DNA from: Sulfitobacter sp. HGT1
Lineage (GTDB): Bacteria > Pseudomonadota > Alphaproteobacteria > Rhodobacterales > Rhodobacteraceae
Length of the DNA stretch: 64,000 nucleotides
Assembly (NCBI RefSeq): GCF_013282155.1
Contig: NZ_BLWI01000005.1
Coordinates: forward strand, 1-64,000
Direction of reading: 5' to 3'
Below the pieces are notes generated by a model that was not told the origin of the DNA, did no database searches, and saw only the letters and a list, made by a program, of their open reading frames with translations. Both the position numbers and the translations under genes were made by a program. This document shows, one piece after another, positions 7,792 to 17,593 of this stretch. Within the stretch, counting starts at the first letter, position 1, and the number at the start of each line of letters is the position of its first letter.

Positions 7792-8004
7792 GTGACGAAA
7801 AAGCCAGATATCAACGATCCAGATATGTCTTTGGACATGCTGATGTCTATCTGGCCTGAAACGATCACGGTTTTTCTGCAGCACAGGATGTTATGTGTAG
7901 GCTGTATGGTAAATTCGTTTCACACGATCATTGACGCTTGTCGCGAATATCGCCTCGATGAGGTGCTTTTCCGCGCAGAACTCCAACTGGTCATCGAGAC
8001 CTGA
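7792..8004 (+). CDS. DUF1858 (ScdA_N-type) mini-protein
   Basis: A 70-residue protein from GTG 7792, which has GGAGGG 6 bp upstream. The sequence MSLDMLMSIWPETITVFL, then MLCVGCMVNSFHTIIDACREY, is the DUF1858 fold with its CxxC (CVGC) motif. This domain is the front domain of ScdA/YtfE iron-centre repair proteins. Here it is free-standing, while the hemerythrin part is encoded separately at 1915-2388; a two-protein split of the repair function is an inference. Its stop codon abuts the stop of the convergent nnr-type gene (8004/8005). The FNR-like box supports anaerobic expression. Confidence 0.8.
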   Translation: MTKKPDINDPDMSLDMLMSIWPETITVFLQHRMLCVGCMVNSFHTIIDACREYRLDEVLFRAELQLVIET

Positions 8005-8694
8005 CTACGCCTCGCCGAGAATGGCCAATTGATGTGGATTGCAAATAATTATCTTCTTTCGTTTGCTGGTCACGAGTCCGTTCTTTTCCCATGAGCTCAG
8101 CAGACGGCTTACGGTCTGCAGGGTTGTCCCTGTCATTTCAGACACATCTTTGCGCGTTATAGGAAAGCTTATTTCTATTCCCTGCTCAACTTGTCGACCT
8201 GATTGGCTGATGAGCCGCAAGAGTGCCCTCGCGATGCGCTGTTCCACGTGCTGTGTCGACATCTCAATAACGCGAGTGTTCAGCTCTCCTAGACGATCGC
8301 CGACAGTCTTATATGTCTCTGTGGCAAAGCCTGAATATTCGGTGACAAAATTATCCCAGAGCGTTGTAGGCCAAGATAGTGCTAGCGCCTCCGAGGCTGC
8401 TCGTGCCGTCGCCGGGTAGGTTGTCCGACTTAGTGCTTTTGCAATCCCGAACAGTTGGCCAGCGGGAATGTGTATCGAGGTGACCTGCTCGCCATCTGCA
8501 GTGGTCTTTACCACCCTGATGGTACCATCCAGCAAAAGGAAAAACCGCTCCGCGAGGGCACCTTCATGAAAAACTGCTGCGCCGGATTCGATGCGCCGAC
8601 TCGTTGCCTGATCCAGAATGGTTCTGATCTGCGTTTTTCCCAATTTGGAGAAAGGCGGCAGCGGCGACAACAGGCTTTCGTCGAGTTTGTGCAA
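8005..8694 (-). CDS. nnr: Crp/Fnr-family regulator, NNR/DNR type
   Basis: A 229-residue regulator with an N-terminal cyclic-nucleotide-binding-like beta barrel (residues ~15-120, AERFFLLLDGTIRVVKTT, PAGQLFGIAKAL) and a C-terminal winged helix (RKDVSEMTGTTLQTVSRLLSSWEKNG, ~176-201). The N-terminal cysteine cluster of FNR is absent, which fits the NNR/DNR/NnrR subgroup that senses NO, probably through haem. It is divergent from pseudoazurin and close to the nos genes. NNR-type boxes in nearby promoters are its expected targets. Confidence 0.85.
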   Translation of the reverse strand: MHKLDESLLSPLPPFSKLGKTQIRTILDQATSRRIESGAAVFHEGALAERFFLLLDGTIRVVKTTADGEQVTSIHIPAGQLFGIAKALSRTTYPATARAASEALALSWPTTLWDNFVTEYSGFATETYKTVGDRLGELNTRVIEMSTQHVEQRIARALLRLISQSGRQVEQGIEISFPITRKDVSEMTGTTLQTVSRLLSSWEKNGLVTSKRKKIIICNPHQLAILGEA

Positions 8695-8784
8695 AGTTTT
8701 ATCCTGTTTCAGAACTGCTCCCCTCCTAAAGGCGTTTCAGTTGAACCACCAGCGCCGTCTGATCAGCACAAAACGAATAGAAGG

Positions 8785-8798
8785 TTAATCTTGCGCAA
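8785..8798 (+). promoter_or_regulatory. NNR-like box upstream of pseudoazurin
   Basis: TTAATcttgCGCAA resembles NNR/FNR sites (left half TTAA-type, right half ending CAA). It lies 63 bp upstream of the pseudoazurin start in the gap shared with the divergent nnr gene. The match is partial (about 7 of 10). Confidence 0.4.
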
Positions 8799-8861
8799 CG
8801 TTTGGTGCTGCAGGTGGGGCTAGGAGTGCTTTTGACAACGATCCATTTGAAAGGAAATACG

Positions 8862-9293
8862 ATGTTTCGCACCCTGGTTACCTCTGCTGTAGTCATGTTG
8901 TCTCTCGGCGGTGCAGTCGTCGCAGAAACGTTCGAAGTTAAAATGTTGAACAAGGGAGAAGGCGGTACAATGATTTTTGAACCGGCCTCGTTGCGCATTG
9001 CCGTGGGAGACACAGTGAAGTTTCTCCCCGCTGATAAGGGTCACAATGCTGAATCTGTCAAAGGCATGATCCCTGAAGGAGCGGAAGCTTTTGCAGGAAA
9101 GATCAACGAAGAGATTGATGTAACTCTCACAGAGCCAGGACTTTATGGCGTAAAGTGCAAGCCACACTGGGGTATGGGTATGGTAATGGTCGTCGCTGTT
9201 GGAGAGGGCGATGTTGACGCTGACAGTTTTCTTTCAGGCAAGATGCCGAAGAAAGCCAAAGCGCGTTTTGAGAAAAGCCTTGGTGGCCTTTGA
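8862..9293 (+). CDS. Pseudoazurin (type 1 blue copper protein)
   Basis: A 143-residue precursor with a clear signal peptide (MFRTLVTSAVVMLSLGGAVVA) and a mature domain starting ETFEVKMLNKG. The type 1 copper ligands are visible: the His in DKGHNAES, then CKPHWGMGM, which provides Cys, His and Met. Pseudoazurin is a periplasmic electron carrier that donates to nitrite and N2O reductases, in keeping with the adjacent nos cluster. ATG 8862 is preceded by AAGGAA at good spacing. A hairpin at 9334-9352 terminates the unit. Confidence 0.93.
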   Translation: MFRTLVTSAVVMLSLGGAVVAETFEVKMLNKGEGGTMIFEPASLRIAVGDTVKFLPADKGHNAESVKGMIPEGAEAFAGKINEEIDVTLTEPGLYGVKCKPHWGMGMVMVVAVGEGDVDADSFLSGKMPKKAKARFEKSLGGL

Positions 9294-9333
9294 GAGTTAT
9301 CAAACGGACGATCCCCCAACAATCATACCTTGA

Positions 9334-9352
9334 GCGCGCAGATCTGGCGCGC
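9334..9352 (+). terminator. Terminator-like hairpin after pseudoazurin
   Basis: GCGCGC, a 7-nt loop AGATCTG, GCGCGC, followed by ATTTCTT. It lies 40 bp after the pseudoazurin stop and directly before the FNR box of nosC, separating the two transcription units. Confidence 0.6.
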
Positions 9353-9357
9353 ATTTC

Positions 9358-9371
9358 TTGAGTTAGATCAA
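9358..9371 (+). promoter_or_regulatory. FNR/NNR box of the nos operon
   Basis: TTGAGttagATCAA matches 9 of 10 positions of TTGAT-N4-ATCAA. Its centre is ~42 bp before the nosC ATG (9407). A class II FNR-type promoter would therefore start transcription at or next to the start codon. Confidence 0.65.
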
Positions 9372-9406
9372 AGTGCCTTGTTTAATCTGGAGCTAATCGT
9401 TTACGC

Positions 9407-9862
9407 ATGAAAGCCGTATCCACCGTTGTCCTCGGCGTTTTGCTGACCGTGTGCCTTACTTTGTATGGCTCTTTCGGCATGGCCAGCGCCGGGGAGGTCT
9501 TTTCGATGGAGATCTGTGCAGACGGTGTTGCGAAAACGGTTCTGTTCGATGCGGATGGCAATCCTGTCGAGCCTGCTGCGAACTGCCCTGAATGTCTGAC
9601 CTGTTGTCGGGCCATCGGGTCGCTTGTTCCTGTGAGTTGTCCGGCGAACGCGTCCTTTGCCACTATCGAAATTCTACTGGAGCACCTTTCTGCCCAGCAA
9701 CCACTTACCAATAGACGACATTCATTCCCCGCGCCGCGTGGCCCGCCTGTTGTGCAAGCAACTATGGTCACTCAAAAAGGGTTGATCATTGCCGACCATC
9801 CTGAGTTTGGTCAAACTACGAACGGCGACGGGCGACTTTTGTTTAAGGACGCCATCACATGA
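9407..9862 (+). CDS. nosC: NosC-like protein with CxxCxxC motif
   Basis: A 151-residue protein of unknown function at the head of the nos operon. Residues 1-28 are a hydrophobic signal or anchor (VVLGVLLTVCLTLYGSFGMA). The mature part has ICADGVAKTVLFDADGNPV followed by NCPECLTCC, a CxxCxxC motif. Paracoccus nos clusters have the order nosCRZDFYLX, and NosC there also carries such a motif, so position and motif support the name. The C-terminal half is less ordered. The stop overlaps the nosR start by 4 bp. The start is uncertain: GGAG lies 14 bp upstream of the ATG, and the FNR box suggests a very short leader. Confidence 0.72.
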   Translation: MKAVSTVVLGVLLTVCLTLYGSFGMASAGEVFSMEICADGVAKTVLFDADGNPVEPAANCPECLTCCRAIGSLVPVSCPANASFATIEILLEHLSAQQPLTNRRHSFPAPRGPPVVQATMVTQKGLIIADHPEFGQTTNGDGRLLFKDAIT

Positions 9863-12060
9863 ATGTTCTGCGCTCTCGCCTCAGATGTTTAGCGATGCTT
9901 GCGGCGATGCTCCTTATCGGGCTGCCTGTTGCTGCCGATACAATTCTGTCCAAGCTACTGCCCGACCTGAATGCCTCAGAGTTGGTCGAGGGTGCGGATG
10001 GCTTTGGCTCAATTCATCCCGATATTCCGGTTGTGCAGGTCCTCCAAGGCACCGAGCGGATCGGCTGGGCCTATATCACTTCTGACTTCGTCTCCACGAC
10101 TGGCTATTCGGGCAAGCCCATTCACACGATGGTTGCGATTGATGACGCAGCACAGGTGATTGGCGTGCAATTGGTCAAGCACTCCGAGCCGATCGTGCTG
10201 ATCGGTATTCCGGATGCGAAGGTTAAGGCGCTGGTTGCGGGCTATCGCGGTCTTGATCTGGTGGCAGAGGCGGAATCGGGCGGCACCGCACACCAGCTTG
10301 ATATTATCTCCGGCGCGACCGTCACGATCATGGTGATCGACGATTCTATCGTGCGGGCGGGTTTGAAAGTGGCGCGGCGGCTGGGCTTGGGCGAACTGGC
10401 TGCCGAGGTTGCAGGCACAGGTCCGCAGTTGGAGATCAACCCCGACGCCGAAGCCTCAAATGACTGGATGACGCTGGAGGGGGATGGCACCTTGCGCCGT
10501 CTCTCATTGGATGTGGGCCAGATTAACGCGGCCTTTGCCGCGATGGAGGACGTGCGCGCAGGCAAACGTGCGCTGACCGAAGCGCCAGAGACAACCTTCA
10601 TCGAAATGCAGGCCGCCCTTGTGTCCCACCCCGCCATTGGTCGCGCTATTCTCGGTGAGGCTGTTGCCGAAAATATCGAAGCATGGATGGACGAGGGTGA
10701 TCACGCCATCGCGATTGTGGGCCGTGGCCTCTACTCCTTCAAAGGGTCTGGTTATGTACGGGGCGGCATTTTTGACCGGATATTTCTGATCCAGGATGAC
10801 GTGTCCGTCCGCTTCCGTGATCGTATGCACAAACGGATCAACACCATCGCTGCTGAAGGTGCGCCAGTCTTTGCCGAAGCCGACCTGTTTAAAATTCCCG
10901 CCGACAGCGGCTTTGATCCGACAAAACCGTTCCGCATTCAACTGTTGGTGCAGCGCGAAGTGGGCGCAATCGAGAAGGTCTTTACCACCTTCGATCTGGG
11001 CTACCAGCTGCCGTCAAAATACATCCGCACCATCGCGGCGTCCCCTTCGGCGGAGGTGCCTGCCAGTGTCGCAGCGATGACCTCGCAATCCGAACTCGAT
11101 GCACAACAAGCTATGTGGAAAAAGATCTGGATGGGCAAAAAGGTCGAAATTGTCGTACTTAGCATCATGCTGACCATCCTGACTGGCGTATTCTTTTTCC
11201 AGAATTTGGCTGTGCGCAACGAGCGTGTGTTCTACTGGTTCCGCATCGGTTTTCTGACGGTCACGTTGGTCTATCTCGGCTGGATGTCCAACGCACAGTT
11301 GTCGGTGGTCAATTTGATGGCGTTGTTCGGCTCCTTGGTCTCCGGCTTTAGCTGGCAGGCGTTCCTGTTGGATCCGCTAACCTTCATCTTGTGGTTCTCG
11401 GTAGCAGCGGCCCTGCTGTTCTGGGGGCGCGGTGCCTATTGCGGTTGGTTGTGCCCGTTCGGCGCGCTGCAAGAGCTTCTCAATCAGGTGGCGCGCAAGC
11501 TGCGCATCCCGCAATGGACCCTGCCATGGGGCCTGCATGAGCGCCTGTGGCCGCTGAAATACATGATCTTCCTCGGTCTGTTTGGCGTTTCGCTGACAAG
11601 TATCGAGCAGGCGGAGCGGCTGGCAGAGGTCGAGCCGTTCAAGACCGCGATCATCTTGAACTTTGTTCGTGTCTGGCCGTTTGTGGCATATGTTGCCGCC
11701 TTGTTGATCGCTGGTTTGTTTGTCGAGCGTTTCTTTTGCCGCTACCTGTGCCCGCTTGGCGCGGCGCTGGCAATTCCGGCGCGCCTTCGAATGTTCGACT
11801 GGCTGAAGCGCTATAAGGAATGTGGCAACCCGTGCCAGACCTGCGCACATAAATGTCCGGTTCAGGCAATCCATCCGACGGGTGAGATTAATCCCAACGA
11901 GTGTATCAACTGCCTGCATTGTCAGGTGCTTTACCAATCAGAATCAACCTGTCCCGTTGTTATCAAAAAGATGAAGCGGCGGGCAAAAGATGGTGCCGGA
12001 CCAGACCTTGACCGGTTTGTCGGGCATCCCAATCAAAAACTCAAACTACCTACAACATGA
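9859..12060 (+). CDS. nosR: NosR, flavo-Fe-S membrane protein for N2O reduction
   Basis: A 733-residue membrane protein needed for nosZ expression and activity, passing electrons towards NosZ in the periplasm. The sequence has a signal peptide (to VAA, ~26) and a periplasmic FMN domain with the flavinylation motif SGATVT (~147-152). Several transmembrane helices follow between ~430 and ~640, with the [13 protein letters not shown] and [15 protein letters not shown] cysteine motifs. The C-terminal ferredoxin part, [13 protein letters not shown] and CINCLHC, would carry two 4Fe-4S clusters. The ATG overlaps the nosC stop. FMN attachment is expected to be done by the ApbE-like NosX of this operon. 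Length is typical. Confidence 0.96.
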   Translation: MNVLRSRLRCLAMLAAMLLIGLPVAADTILSKLLPDLNASELVEGADGFGSIHPDIPVVQVLQGTERIGWAYITSDFVSTTGYSGKPIHTMVAIDDAAQVIGVQLVKHSEPIVLIGIPDAKVKALVAGYRGLDLVAEAESGGTAHQLDIISGATVTIMVIDDSIVRAGLKVARRLGLGELAAEVAGTGPQLEINPDAEASNDWMTLEGDGTLRRLSLDVGQINAAFAAMEDVRAGKRALTEAPETTFIEMQAALVSHPAIGRAILGEAVAENIEAWMDEGDHAIAIVGRGLYSFKGSGYVRGGIFDRIFLIQDDVSVRFRDRMHKRINTIAAEGAPVFAEADLFKIPADSGFDPTKPFRIQLLVQREVGAIEKVFTTFDLGYQLPSKYIRTIAASPSAEVPASVAAMTSQSELDAQQAMWKKIWMGKKVEIVVLSIMLTILTGVFFFQNLAVRNERVFYWFRIGFLTVTLVYLGWMSNAQLSVVNLMALFGSLVSGFSWQAFLLDPLTFILWFSVAAALLFWGRGAYCGWLCPFGALQELLNQVARKLRIPQWTLPWGLHERLWPLKYMIFLGLFGVSLTSIEQAERLAEVEPFKTAIILNFVRVWPFVAYVAALLIAGLFVERFFCRYLCPLGAALAIPARLRMFDWLKRYKECGNPCQTCAHKCPVQAIHPTGEINPNECINCLHCQVLYQSESTCPVVIKKMKRRAKDGAGPDLDRFVGHPNQKLKLPTT

Positions 12061-12071
12061 AAGGAAAAGAC

Positions 12072-14009
12072 ATGTCTGAGGAAAGAAGATTGCCAATTTC
12101 ACGCAGAAGCCTGCTGGGTGCAACGGCGGGCGGTGCCGCTCTGGCCGGAACCTGGGGAAGCAGGGCTCTGCTGGTCGGCGGAACCGCTGCGGTCGCAACA
12201 GTCGCAACGACCACCAGCGCACGGGCAGCAGCCGGTGCAGAAGTCGGACCTGGTCAGCTGGACGAATTCTATGGCTTCTGGTCTTCGGGCCAGTGTGGCG
12301 AGATGCGCATTCTGGGTATTCCATCCATGCGCGAGCTGATGCGGGTCCCTGTCTTCAACACCTGTTCTGCAACAGGCTGGGGCATTACGAACGAGTCCAA
12401 GAAGATTCTGACCGAAGGGCTTCTGCCGAAAACCAAGGCCTACCTTGCCGCCAACGGTCTTGAGTTTCCGCCCAACGGCGATTTGCACCACCCGCATATG
12501 TCGTTCACCGAAGGCACCTATGACGGGCGCTATCTGTTCATGAATGACAAGGCCAATACCCGTGTTGCCCGTGTCCGGTGTGACGTGATGAAGTGTGACA
12601 AGATTATCGAGATCCCCAATGCCAAGGCGATCCACGGTCTGCGTCCGCAAAAATGGCCCCGCACGGACTATGTCTTCTGTAACGGCGAAGACGAAGTGCC
12701 CATGGTCAATGACGGCAAAATTCTTGATGAGCCAGAGCAGTACGTGAACTTTTACACCGCGATCAATGCCGATGAGATGACAGTGGCGTGGCAGGTGATG
12801 GTCAGCGGAAACCTTGACAACACCGATTGCGACTACGATGGGAAATATGCCTTCTCGACCTCGTATAACTCGGAAATGGGCATGACGCTTGCCGACATGA
12901 CCGAGGCAGATATGGACCATCTTGTCGTGTACAACATCAAAGAGATCGAGGCTGGCATCGCGGCTGGTGATTTCATTGAATTGAACGGCGTGAAAGTGCT
13001 GGACGGGCGTAAGGGCACGACCAACAAATACACCCGCTATATCCCGATCCCGAACAACCCGCACGGCTGTAACATGGCACCGGACAAAATCCACTTGTGC
13101 ATCGCGGGCAAGCTGTCGCCGACAGTGTCGGTGATTGACGTGCGTAAACTGGACGCTGTCTTCAACGATGGTGCCGACCCGCGCAGCGTTGTCGTGGCAG
13201 AGCCTGAACTGGGCCTTGGGCCGCTTCACACAGCATTTGATGGCAAGGGCAACGGGTATACGACATTGTTCCTCGACAGCCAGGTTGTGAAGTGGAACAT
13301 TGAGGACGCGATCAAGCTCTATAACGGCGAAAATGTCGATCCGATCCGCGTCAAGAAGGACGTTCATTACCAGCCGGGCCACAACTCAACCGTGATGGGC
13401 GAGACGCTGGAAGCAAACGACAAATACTACATCACGATGAACAAGTTCTCGAAAGATCGGTTCCTGAACGTGGGTCCGCTGAAGCCCGAGAACGAGCAGC
13501 TGTTCGCGATTGATGGTGACAATATGACCTTGATCCACGACGGCCCGACTTTTGCCGAGCCACACGATTCAATCATCGTTGATCCGTCCAAATTGAACCC
13601 GAGATCGGTCTGGGATCGCAACGATCCGATGTGGGCCGATGCGCGCACGCAGGCAGAAGCGGATGGTGTGAACCTCGACGATTGGCAGGACACAATCATT
13701 CGCGACGGCAACAAAGTGCGGGTCTATATGTCCAGCAACGCGCCGAACTTCTCGCTTGAGAGTTTCACCGTGCAGCAAGATGATGAAGTGACCGTCTATG
13801 TGACCAACCTTGATGACATCGATGATCTGACCCACGGCTTCACCATGGGTAATCACGGTGTCGCGATGGAAGTGGGACCACAGGCCACGTCATCGGTCAC
13901 ATTCGTTGCCGCGCAGGCTGGGGTCTACTGGTACTATTGCCAGTGGTTCTGTCACGCCCTCCACATGGAGATGCGCGGCCGGATGTTTGTCGAGCCGAAG
14001 GCGAGCTGA
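12072..14009 (+). CDS. nosZ: Nitrous-oxide reductase NosZ (clade I, Tat-exported)
   Basis: A 645-residue periplasmic multicopper enzyme that reduces N2O to N2. The twin-arginine signal [15 protein letters not shown] is at the start. The seven-bladed propeller carries the CuZ histidines (for example [27 protein letters not shown]). The C-terminal cupredoxin domain has the CuA motif [12 protein letters not shown]. The Tat signal marks it as a clade I enzyme. I prefer ATG 12072, with AAAGGA just before it, over ATG 12057, which overlaps the nosR stop. The accessory genes nosDFYLX follow directly. Confidence 0.97.
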   Translation: MSEERRLPISRRSLLGATAGGAALAGTWGSRALLVGGTAAVATVATTTSARAAAGAEVGPGQLDEFYGFWSSGQCGEMRILGIPSMRELMRVPVFNTCSATGWGITNESKKILTEGLLPKTKAYLAANGLEFPPNGDLHHPHMSFTEGTYDGRYLFMNDKANTRVARVRCDVMKCDKIIEIPNAKAIHGLRPQKWPRTDYVFCNGEDEVPMVNDGKILDEPEQYVNFYTAINADEMTVAWQVMVSGNLDNTDCDYDGKYAFSTSYNSEMGMTLADMTEADMDHLVVYNIKEIEAGIAAGDFIELNGVKVLDGRKGTTNKYTRYIPIPNNPHGCNMAPDKIHLCIAGKLSPTVSVIDVRKLDAVFNDGADPRSVVVAEPELGLGPLHTAFDGKGNGYTTLFLDSQVVKWNIEDAIKLYNGENVDPIRVKKDVHYQPGHNSTVMGETLEANDKYYITMNKFSKDRFLNVGPLKPENEQLFAIDGDNMTLIHDGPTFAEPHDSIIVDPSKLNPRSVWDRNDPMWADARTQAEADGVNLDDWQDTIIRDGNKVRVYMSSNAPNFSLESFTVQQDDEVTVYVTNLDDIDDLTHGFTMGNHGVAMEVGPQATSSVTFVAAQAGVYWYYCQWFCHALHMEMRGRMFVEPKAS

Positions 14010-14011
14010 AC

Positions 14012-15343
14012 ATGTTGCGTGCCCTGATCTTTGCGCTGTCCCTGCTGATCGCGCCGCCTGTCTGGGCGGACGAGAGACATGTGATGGCAGGTCGGGGCAC
14101 GCTTGCAATTGCCATCGCCGGGGCCAACCCCGGCGATGTTCTTGTTCTTCAGCCGGGTCTGCATCGCGGTCCGGTTGTCATCGACCGCCCTTTGACCCTG
14201 ACCGGTGAGCCCGAGGCAATCATTGATGGCATGGGTCAAGGCACGGTTGTGAGCATTGATGCGCCTGACGTCACCATTCGCAACCTGACCGTGATCGGTT
14301 CGGGCCTGAACAGCCAAGAGACGGATGCAGGAATCAAGATACTCAGGAAGGCAGACCGGGCCATCGTTGAGCGCAACCGCGTGCTGGGAAACCTGCACGG
14401 CGTTGATGTGCATGGGGGCCGTGACGCGCGGGTTAGCAACAATATTATCGAAGGTACCCGCACCCCGCGCATGAATGATCGTGGCAACGGTATTTATGTC
14501 TGGAACTCGCCGGGTACTGTCGTCGAGGGCAACTCGGTTCGTTGGGGCCGCGACGGGATTTTTTCGAACACATCCCGCAAGGGTATCTATCGCAACAACC
14601 TGTTCCGCGATCTGCGGTTCGCTGTGCATTACATGTATACCAACGATTCCGAGGTGTCTGGCAACGTGTCCATCGGCAACCACCTTGGCTATGCGATCAT
14701 GTTCTCGAACAAGGTGATCGTGAAAAACAACCTGAGCCTGTCGGACCGCAGTCATGGCGTCATGCTGAATTTCGCCAATAACGCCGACGTCTCGGGCAAT
14801 CTGGTGCGCGGCGGGGCGGACCGCTGTACATTTATCTACAATGCGCACAAGAACCTCATCTACGGGAACCGCTTTGAGGGCTGTAACATCGGCATCCATT
14901 TCACTGCGGGGTCAGAGCGGAATGTACTTACTGGCAACGCCTTTGTGGGCAACCGCACGCAGGTGAAATATGTGGGCACGCGTGATATCGAATGGAGTTT
15001 TGAGGGCAGGGGCAACTACTGGTCCGATCATGCCAGCTTTGATTTGGGTGGCGACGGTATCGCTGACAGCCCGTTTCGCCCCAATGACCTGATGGATCAC
15101 ATTCTCTGGTCCCAACCTGCTGCCGGACTCCTGACGGGCGCACCCGTGGTGCAACTCATCCGCTGGGCACAATCGAGCTTTCCTGCCACGTTGCCCGGCG
15201 GTGTTGTGGATTCCAGCCCGCTTATGACAGCGCCAACCATTAATATTCCCTCTAAGTATCTGCCGATGGAGGTCGAAGCGGCCGCTCGGTGGAGTGAAAG
15301 TGAACCCGATGACTTCGACGTTAACGATCTCTCATCTCACTAA
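14012..15343 (+). CDS. nosD: NosD, periplasmic copper-site maturation protein
   Basis: A 443-residue exported protein with a signal peptide ending VWA-DE at ~20. The body is made of short repeats of right-handed beta-helix type (NRVLGNLHGVDVHGG, NNIIEGTRTP, GNGIYVWNSPG, YRNNLFRDL). NosD works with the ABC proteins NosF and NosY to mature the tetranuclear CuZ site of NosZ. It starts 2 bp after the nosZ stop. Its 3' end overlaps the nosF start by ~35 bp. Confidence 0.95.
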   Translation: MLRALIFALSLLIAPPVWADERHVMAGRGTLAIAIAGANPGDVLVLQPGLHRGPVVIDRPLTLTGEPEAIIDGMGQGTVVSIDAPDVTIRNLTVIGSGLNSQETDAGIKILRKADRAIVERNRVLGNLHGVDVHGGRDARVSNNIIEGTRTPRMNDRGNGIYVWNSPGTVVEGNSVRWGRDGIFSNTSRKGIYRNNLFRDLRFAVHYMYTNDSEVSGNVSIGNHLGYAIMFSNKVIVKNNLSLSDRSHGVMLNFANNADVSGNLVRGGADRCTFIYNAHKNLIYGNRFEGCNIGIHFTAGSERNVLTGNAFVGNRTQVKYVGTRDIEWSFEGRGNYWSDHASFDLGGDGIADSPFRPNDLMDHILWSQPAAGLLTGAPVVQLIRWAQSSFPATLPGGVVDSSPLMTAPTINIPSKYLPMEVEAAARWSESEPDDFDVNDLSSH

Positions 15344-16205
15344 GACCTTTGGCGGGGTCAACGCCCTGTCAGATGTGTCCTTGCACGTGGCCGCAGGTGA
15401 GCGAGTCGCGCTGCTGGGCCATAATGGTGCGGGCAAATCGACCTTCATGAAGGTGATTTTGGGGCTGATCGCAGCAGACAGTGGCGAGATTTCTGTCTGT
15501 GGTGAAGCACCAGGTGGTGCCGCTGCGCGGGCAAAGGTCGCGTACCTGCCAGAGAATGCGACTTTCCATTCCGCGCTGACAGGGTTGGAGCAGATCACCT
15601 ACTATCTGCGCCTTCGCGGTGAGGATACATCGGAGGCTATGGTGCTCCTGGATAAGGTCGGCCTGGGCCACGCGGCCAAGCGGCGGATCGGCACCTATTC
15701 CAAAGGCATGCGGCAGCGCGTCGGACTGGCCCAAACCCTGATCGGGCATCCCGACCTGTTGGTGCTTGACGAGCCGACAAGTGGTTTGGACCCTGTCTCG
15801 CGCCGCGATTTTTATGAGCTGCTGGACGGGCTTGCGGCGGAGGGTGCGGCAATTCTGCTGTCCAGCCACGCCTTGACAGAAGTGGAGGCGCGCACAGATC
15901 GCCTGTTGATCCTGTCGGGCGGGAAGATGGTGGCGACGGGAACTCTGCCGGAGTTGCGGCGTGAAGCGGCCTTGCCTATTGCGATGCACATCACCGCGAT
16001 CAACGGCTATGACGGAGACATCCTCACTGCTTTCCCAGACGCCATCCGCGTGGGCAGCGCCTTGCACTTAAACTGCAGCCAAGAGGACAAACTCACCACC
16101 CTCTCGCAAATTGCCGGCCTCAAAGACAAAGTGGCGGACATCGACGTCATCCCGCCCAGCCTTGAAGATATCTACAGTCATTTCAGTCGGAGGGATGGCC
16201 AATGA
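15309..16205 (+). CDS. nosF: NosF, ABC-type ATPase for NosZ maturation
   Basis: A 298-residue ATPase with Walker A GHNGAGKST (~residues 35-43), signature YSKGMRQRVG and Walker B LLVLDEPTSGLD. It energises the NosDFY complex. The start is uncertain: ATG 15309 is the first ATG, while GTG 15294 and GTG 15300 are possible, the latter closely following GGAG. All overlap the end of nosD. The stop overlaps the nosY start (ATGA). Confidence 0.93.
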   Translation: MTSTLTISHLTKTFGGVNALSDVSLHVAAGERVALLGHNGAGKSTFMKVILGLIAADSGEISVCGEAPGGAAARAKVAYLPENATFHSALTGLEQITYYLRLRGEDTSEAMVLLDKVGLGHAAKRRIGTYSKGMRQRVGLAQTLIGHPDLLVLDEPTSGLDPVSRRDFYELLDGLAAEGAAILLSSHALTEVEARTDRLLILSGGKMVATGTLPELRREAALPIAMHITAINGYDGDILTAFPDAIRVGSALHLNCSQEDKLTTLSQIAGLKDKVADIDVIPPSLEDIYSHFSRRDGQ

Positions 16206-17026
16206 TCGCCCGCATCCTTGCCACCGCCATGACCGAGGCGCATATCGCGCGGCGCAACCGCTGGGTGCTTATCGCGGTGGTGCTGATGGTCGTTTTCTCG
16301 CTGGTTCTTTCCGCCGTTGGCTCCGCTCCCAGTGGAGGTCTTGGTGCGGACAGGCTGTCGATTACGGTCGCGTCACTGACTTCCCTTTCGGTCTATTTGG
16401 TCCCTTTGGTGGCTCTGCTGATGTCATTCGATGCCGTCGCGGGCGAGGTCGAGCGGGGCACGCTGCCCTTGCTATTGACCTATCCGGTTGCGCGCTGGGA
16501 AATCCTAGCAGGTAAACTGGTCGCGCATACTGGTATTCTAATCATCGCCCTTGTCGCGGGGTACGGCGCAGCCGCTATAATTGCAGTGGCCAGCGATCCT
16601 GCCGCCGATGCCGGTTTCGGCGCGCTATGGCGGCTGACTTGGACTTCGACGTTTCTGGGTGCCACTTTCCTCGGGATTGGTTATGCGCTGTCATCGTTGG
16701 CACGGCGTGCATCGGGGGCTGCGGGTCTCGCGATCGGGCTTTGGTTAGGGCTGGTAGTGCTGTATGATTTGGCGCTGTTGGCTGCTGTTGTTGCGGACGA
16801 TGGCGGCACGTTTACCACGCAGGTCTTTCCTGCGGCCCTTCTTGCCAATCCAGCAGATGCCTTTCGTCTGTTCAATTTGACGGCTTCGCAGGCCACGGCG
16901 GCGGCGTCTGGTATCGGCGCTGCGGCGGCCTCAATCGGGCTCTGGAAATCGCTGGCGTCCGTCTTGGTCTGGCCCTTGGTCGCCCTTGGCCTCGCCACAC
17001 TGGCGTTCAGAAAGGTCGAGCCATGA
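16202..17026 (+). CDS. nosY: NosY, ABC-type membrane subunit
   Basis: A 274-residue integral membrane protein with six hydrophobic segments, including RRNRWVLIAVVLMVVFSLVL and VYLVPLVALLMSF. The motif AGEVERGTLPLLLTYPVARW (~75-95) matches the ABC-2/NosY family. It forms the membrane part of the NosDFY system. Overlaps of 4 bp on both sides (nosF, nosL) indicate tight translational coupling. Confidence 0.94.
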   Translation: MIARILATAMTEAHIARRNRWVLIAVVLMVVFSLVLSAVGSAPSGGLGADRLSITVASLTSLSVYLVPLVALLMSFDAVAGEVERGTLPLLLTYPVARWEILAGKLVAHTGILIIALVAGYGAAAIIAVASDPAADAGFGALWRLTWTSTFLGATFLGIGYALSSLARRASGAAGLAIGLWLGLVVLYDLALLAAVVADDGGTFTTQVFPAALLANPADAFRLFNLTASQATAAASGIGAAAASIGLWKSLASVLVWPLVALGLATLAFRKVEP

Positions 17027-17589
17027 TCCGATTATCGAGCATTATTGCCATCGTTTTATTGGTGGGATGCAAGCAAGAGGTGGTGCAAGACACTTCGCCG
17101 CTTCCGTTGACGGTCGAGGCAGTCGGGCATTATTGCCAGATGAACCTGTTCGAGCATGAAGGCCCGAAGGCGCAGGCACATTTGGGCGGGCTGCCGCAGA
17201 TGCCGCTATTTTTCAGTCAGGTGCGCGATGTTGTTGCTTACGTGCGCCTGCCTGAGCAGACCCATGAAATTCTGGCGATCTGGGTCAATGATATGGGTGC
17301 GCAGGATGCCACTTGGTCCGCGCCCGGAACCACCAACTGGATCGCTGCCGATGAGGCACATTATGTTGTCGGCAGCCGTGTGATCGGCGGGATGGGGGCA
17401 CCGGAACTTGTGCCCTTTTCGGATGCAGTCAAAGCGCTGGAATTCGTCGCAGAAAATGGCGGAACAGTCATGCGATTGGCTGAGATACCCGATGATGCCG
17501 TGCTGGCCCCCGTGGCGCTGGAAGGTGACAGCGATGATGCCGATTTTGAACAACGCCTGCGCGCCCTGTCGCGCGCATCGGGAGATTAA
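17023..17589 (+). CDS. nosL: NosL, copper-chaperone lipoprotein
   Basis: A 188-residue lipoprotein: the signal SSIIAIVLLVGC ends in a lipobox Cys at ~16. The metal-binding motif HYCQMNLFEHEGPKAQ (~41-57) is typical of NosL, which binds Cu(I) and supplies copper to NosZ. It overlaps nosY by 4 bp, and nosX follows 4 bp downstream. Confidence 0.94.
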   Translation: MIRLSSIIAIVLLVGCKQEVVQDTSPLPLTVEAVGHYCQMNLFEHEGPKAQAHLGGLPQMPLFFSQVRDVVAYVRLPEQTHEILAIWVNDMGAQDATWSAPGTTNWIAADEAHYVVGSRVIGGMGAPELVPFSDAVKALEFVAENGGTVMRLAEIPDDAVLAPVALEGDSDDADFEQRLRALSRASGD

Positions 17590-17593
17590 GACC

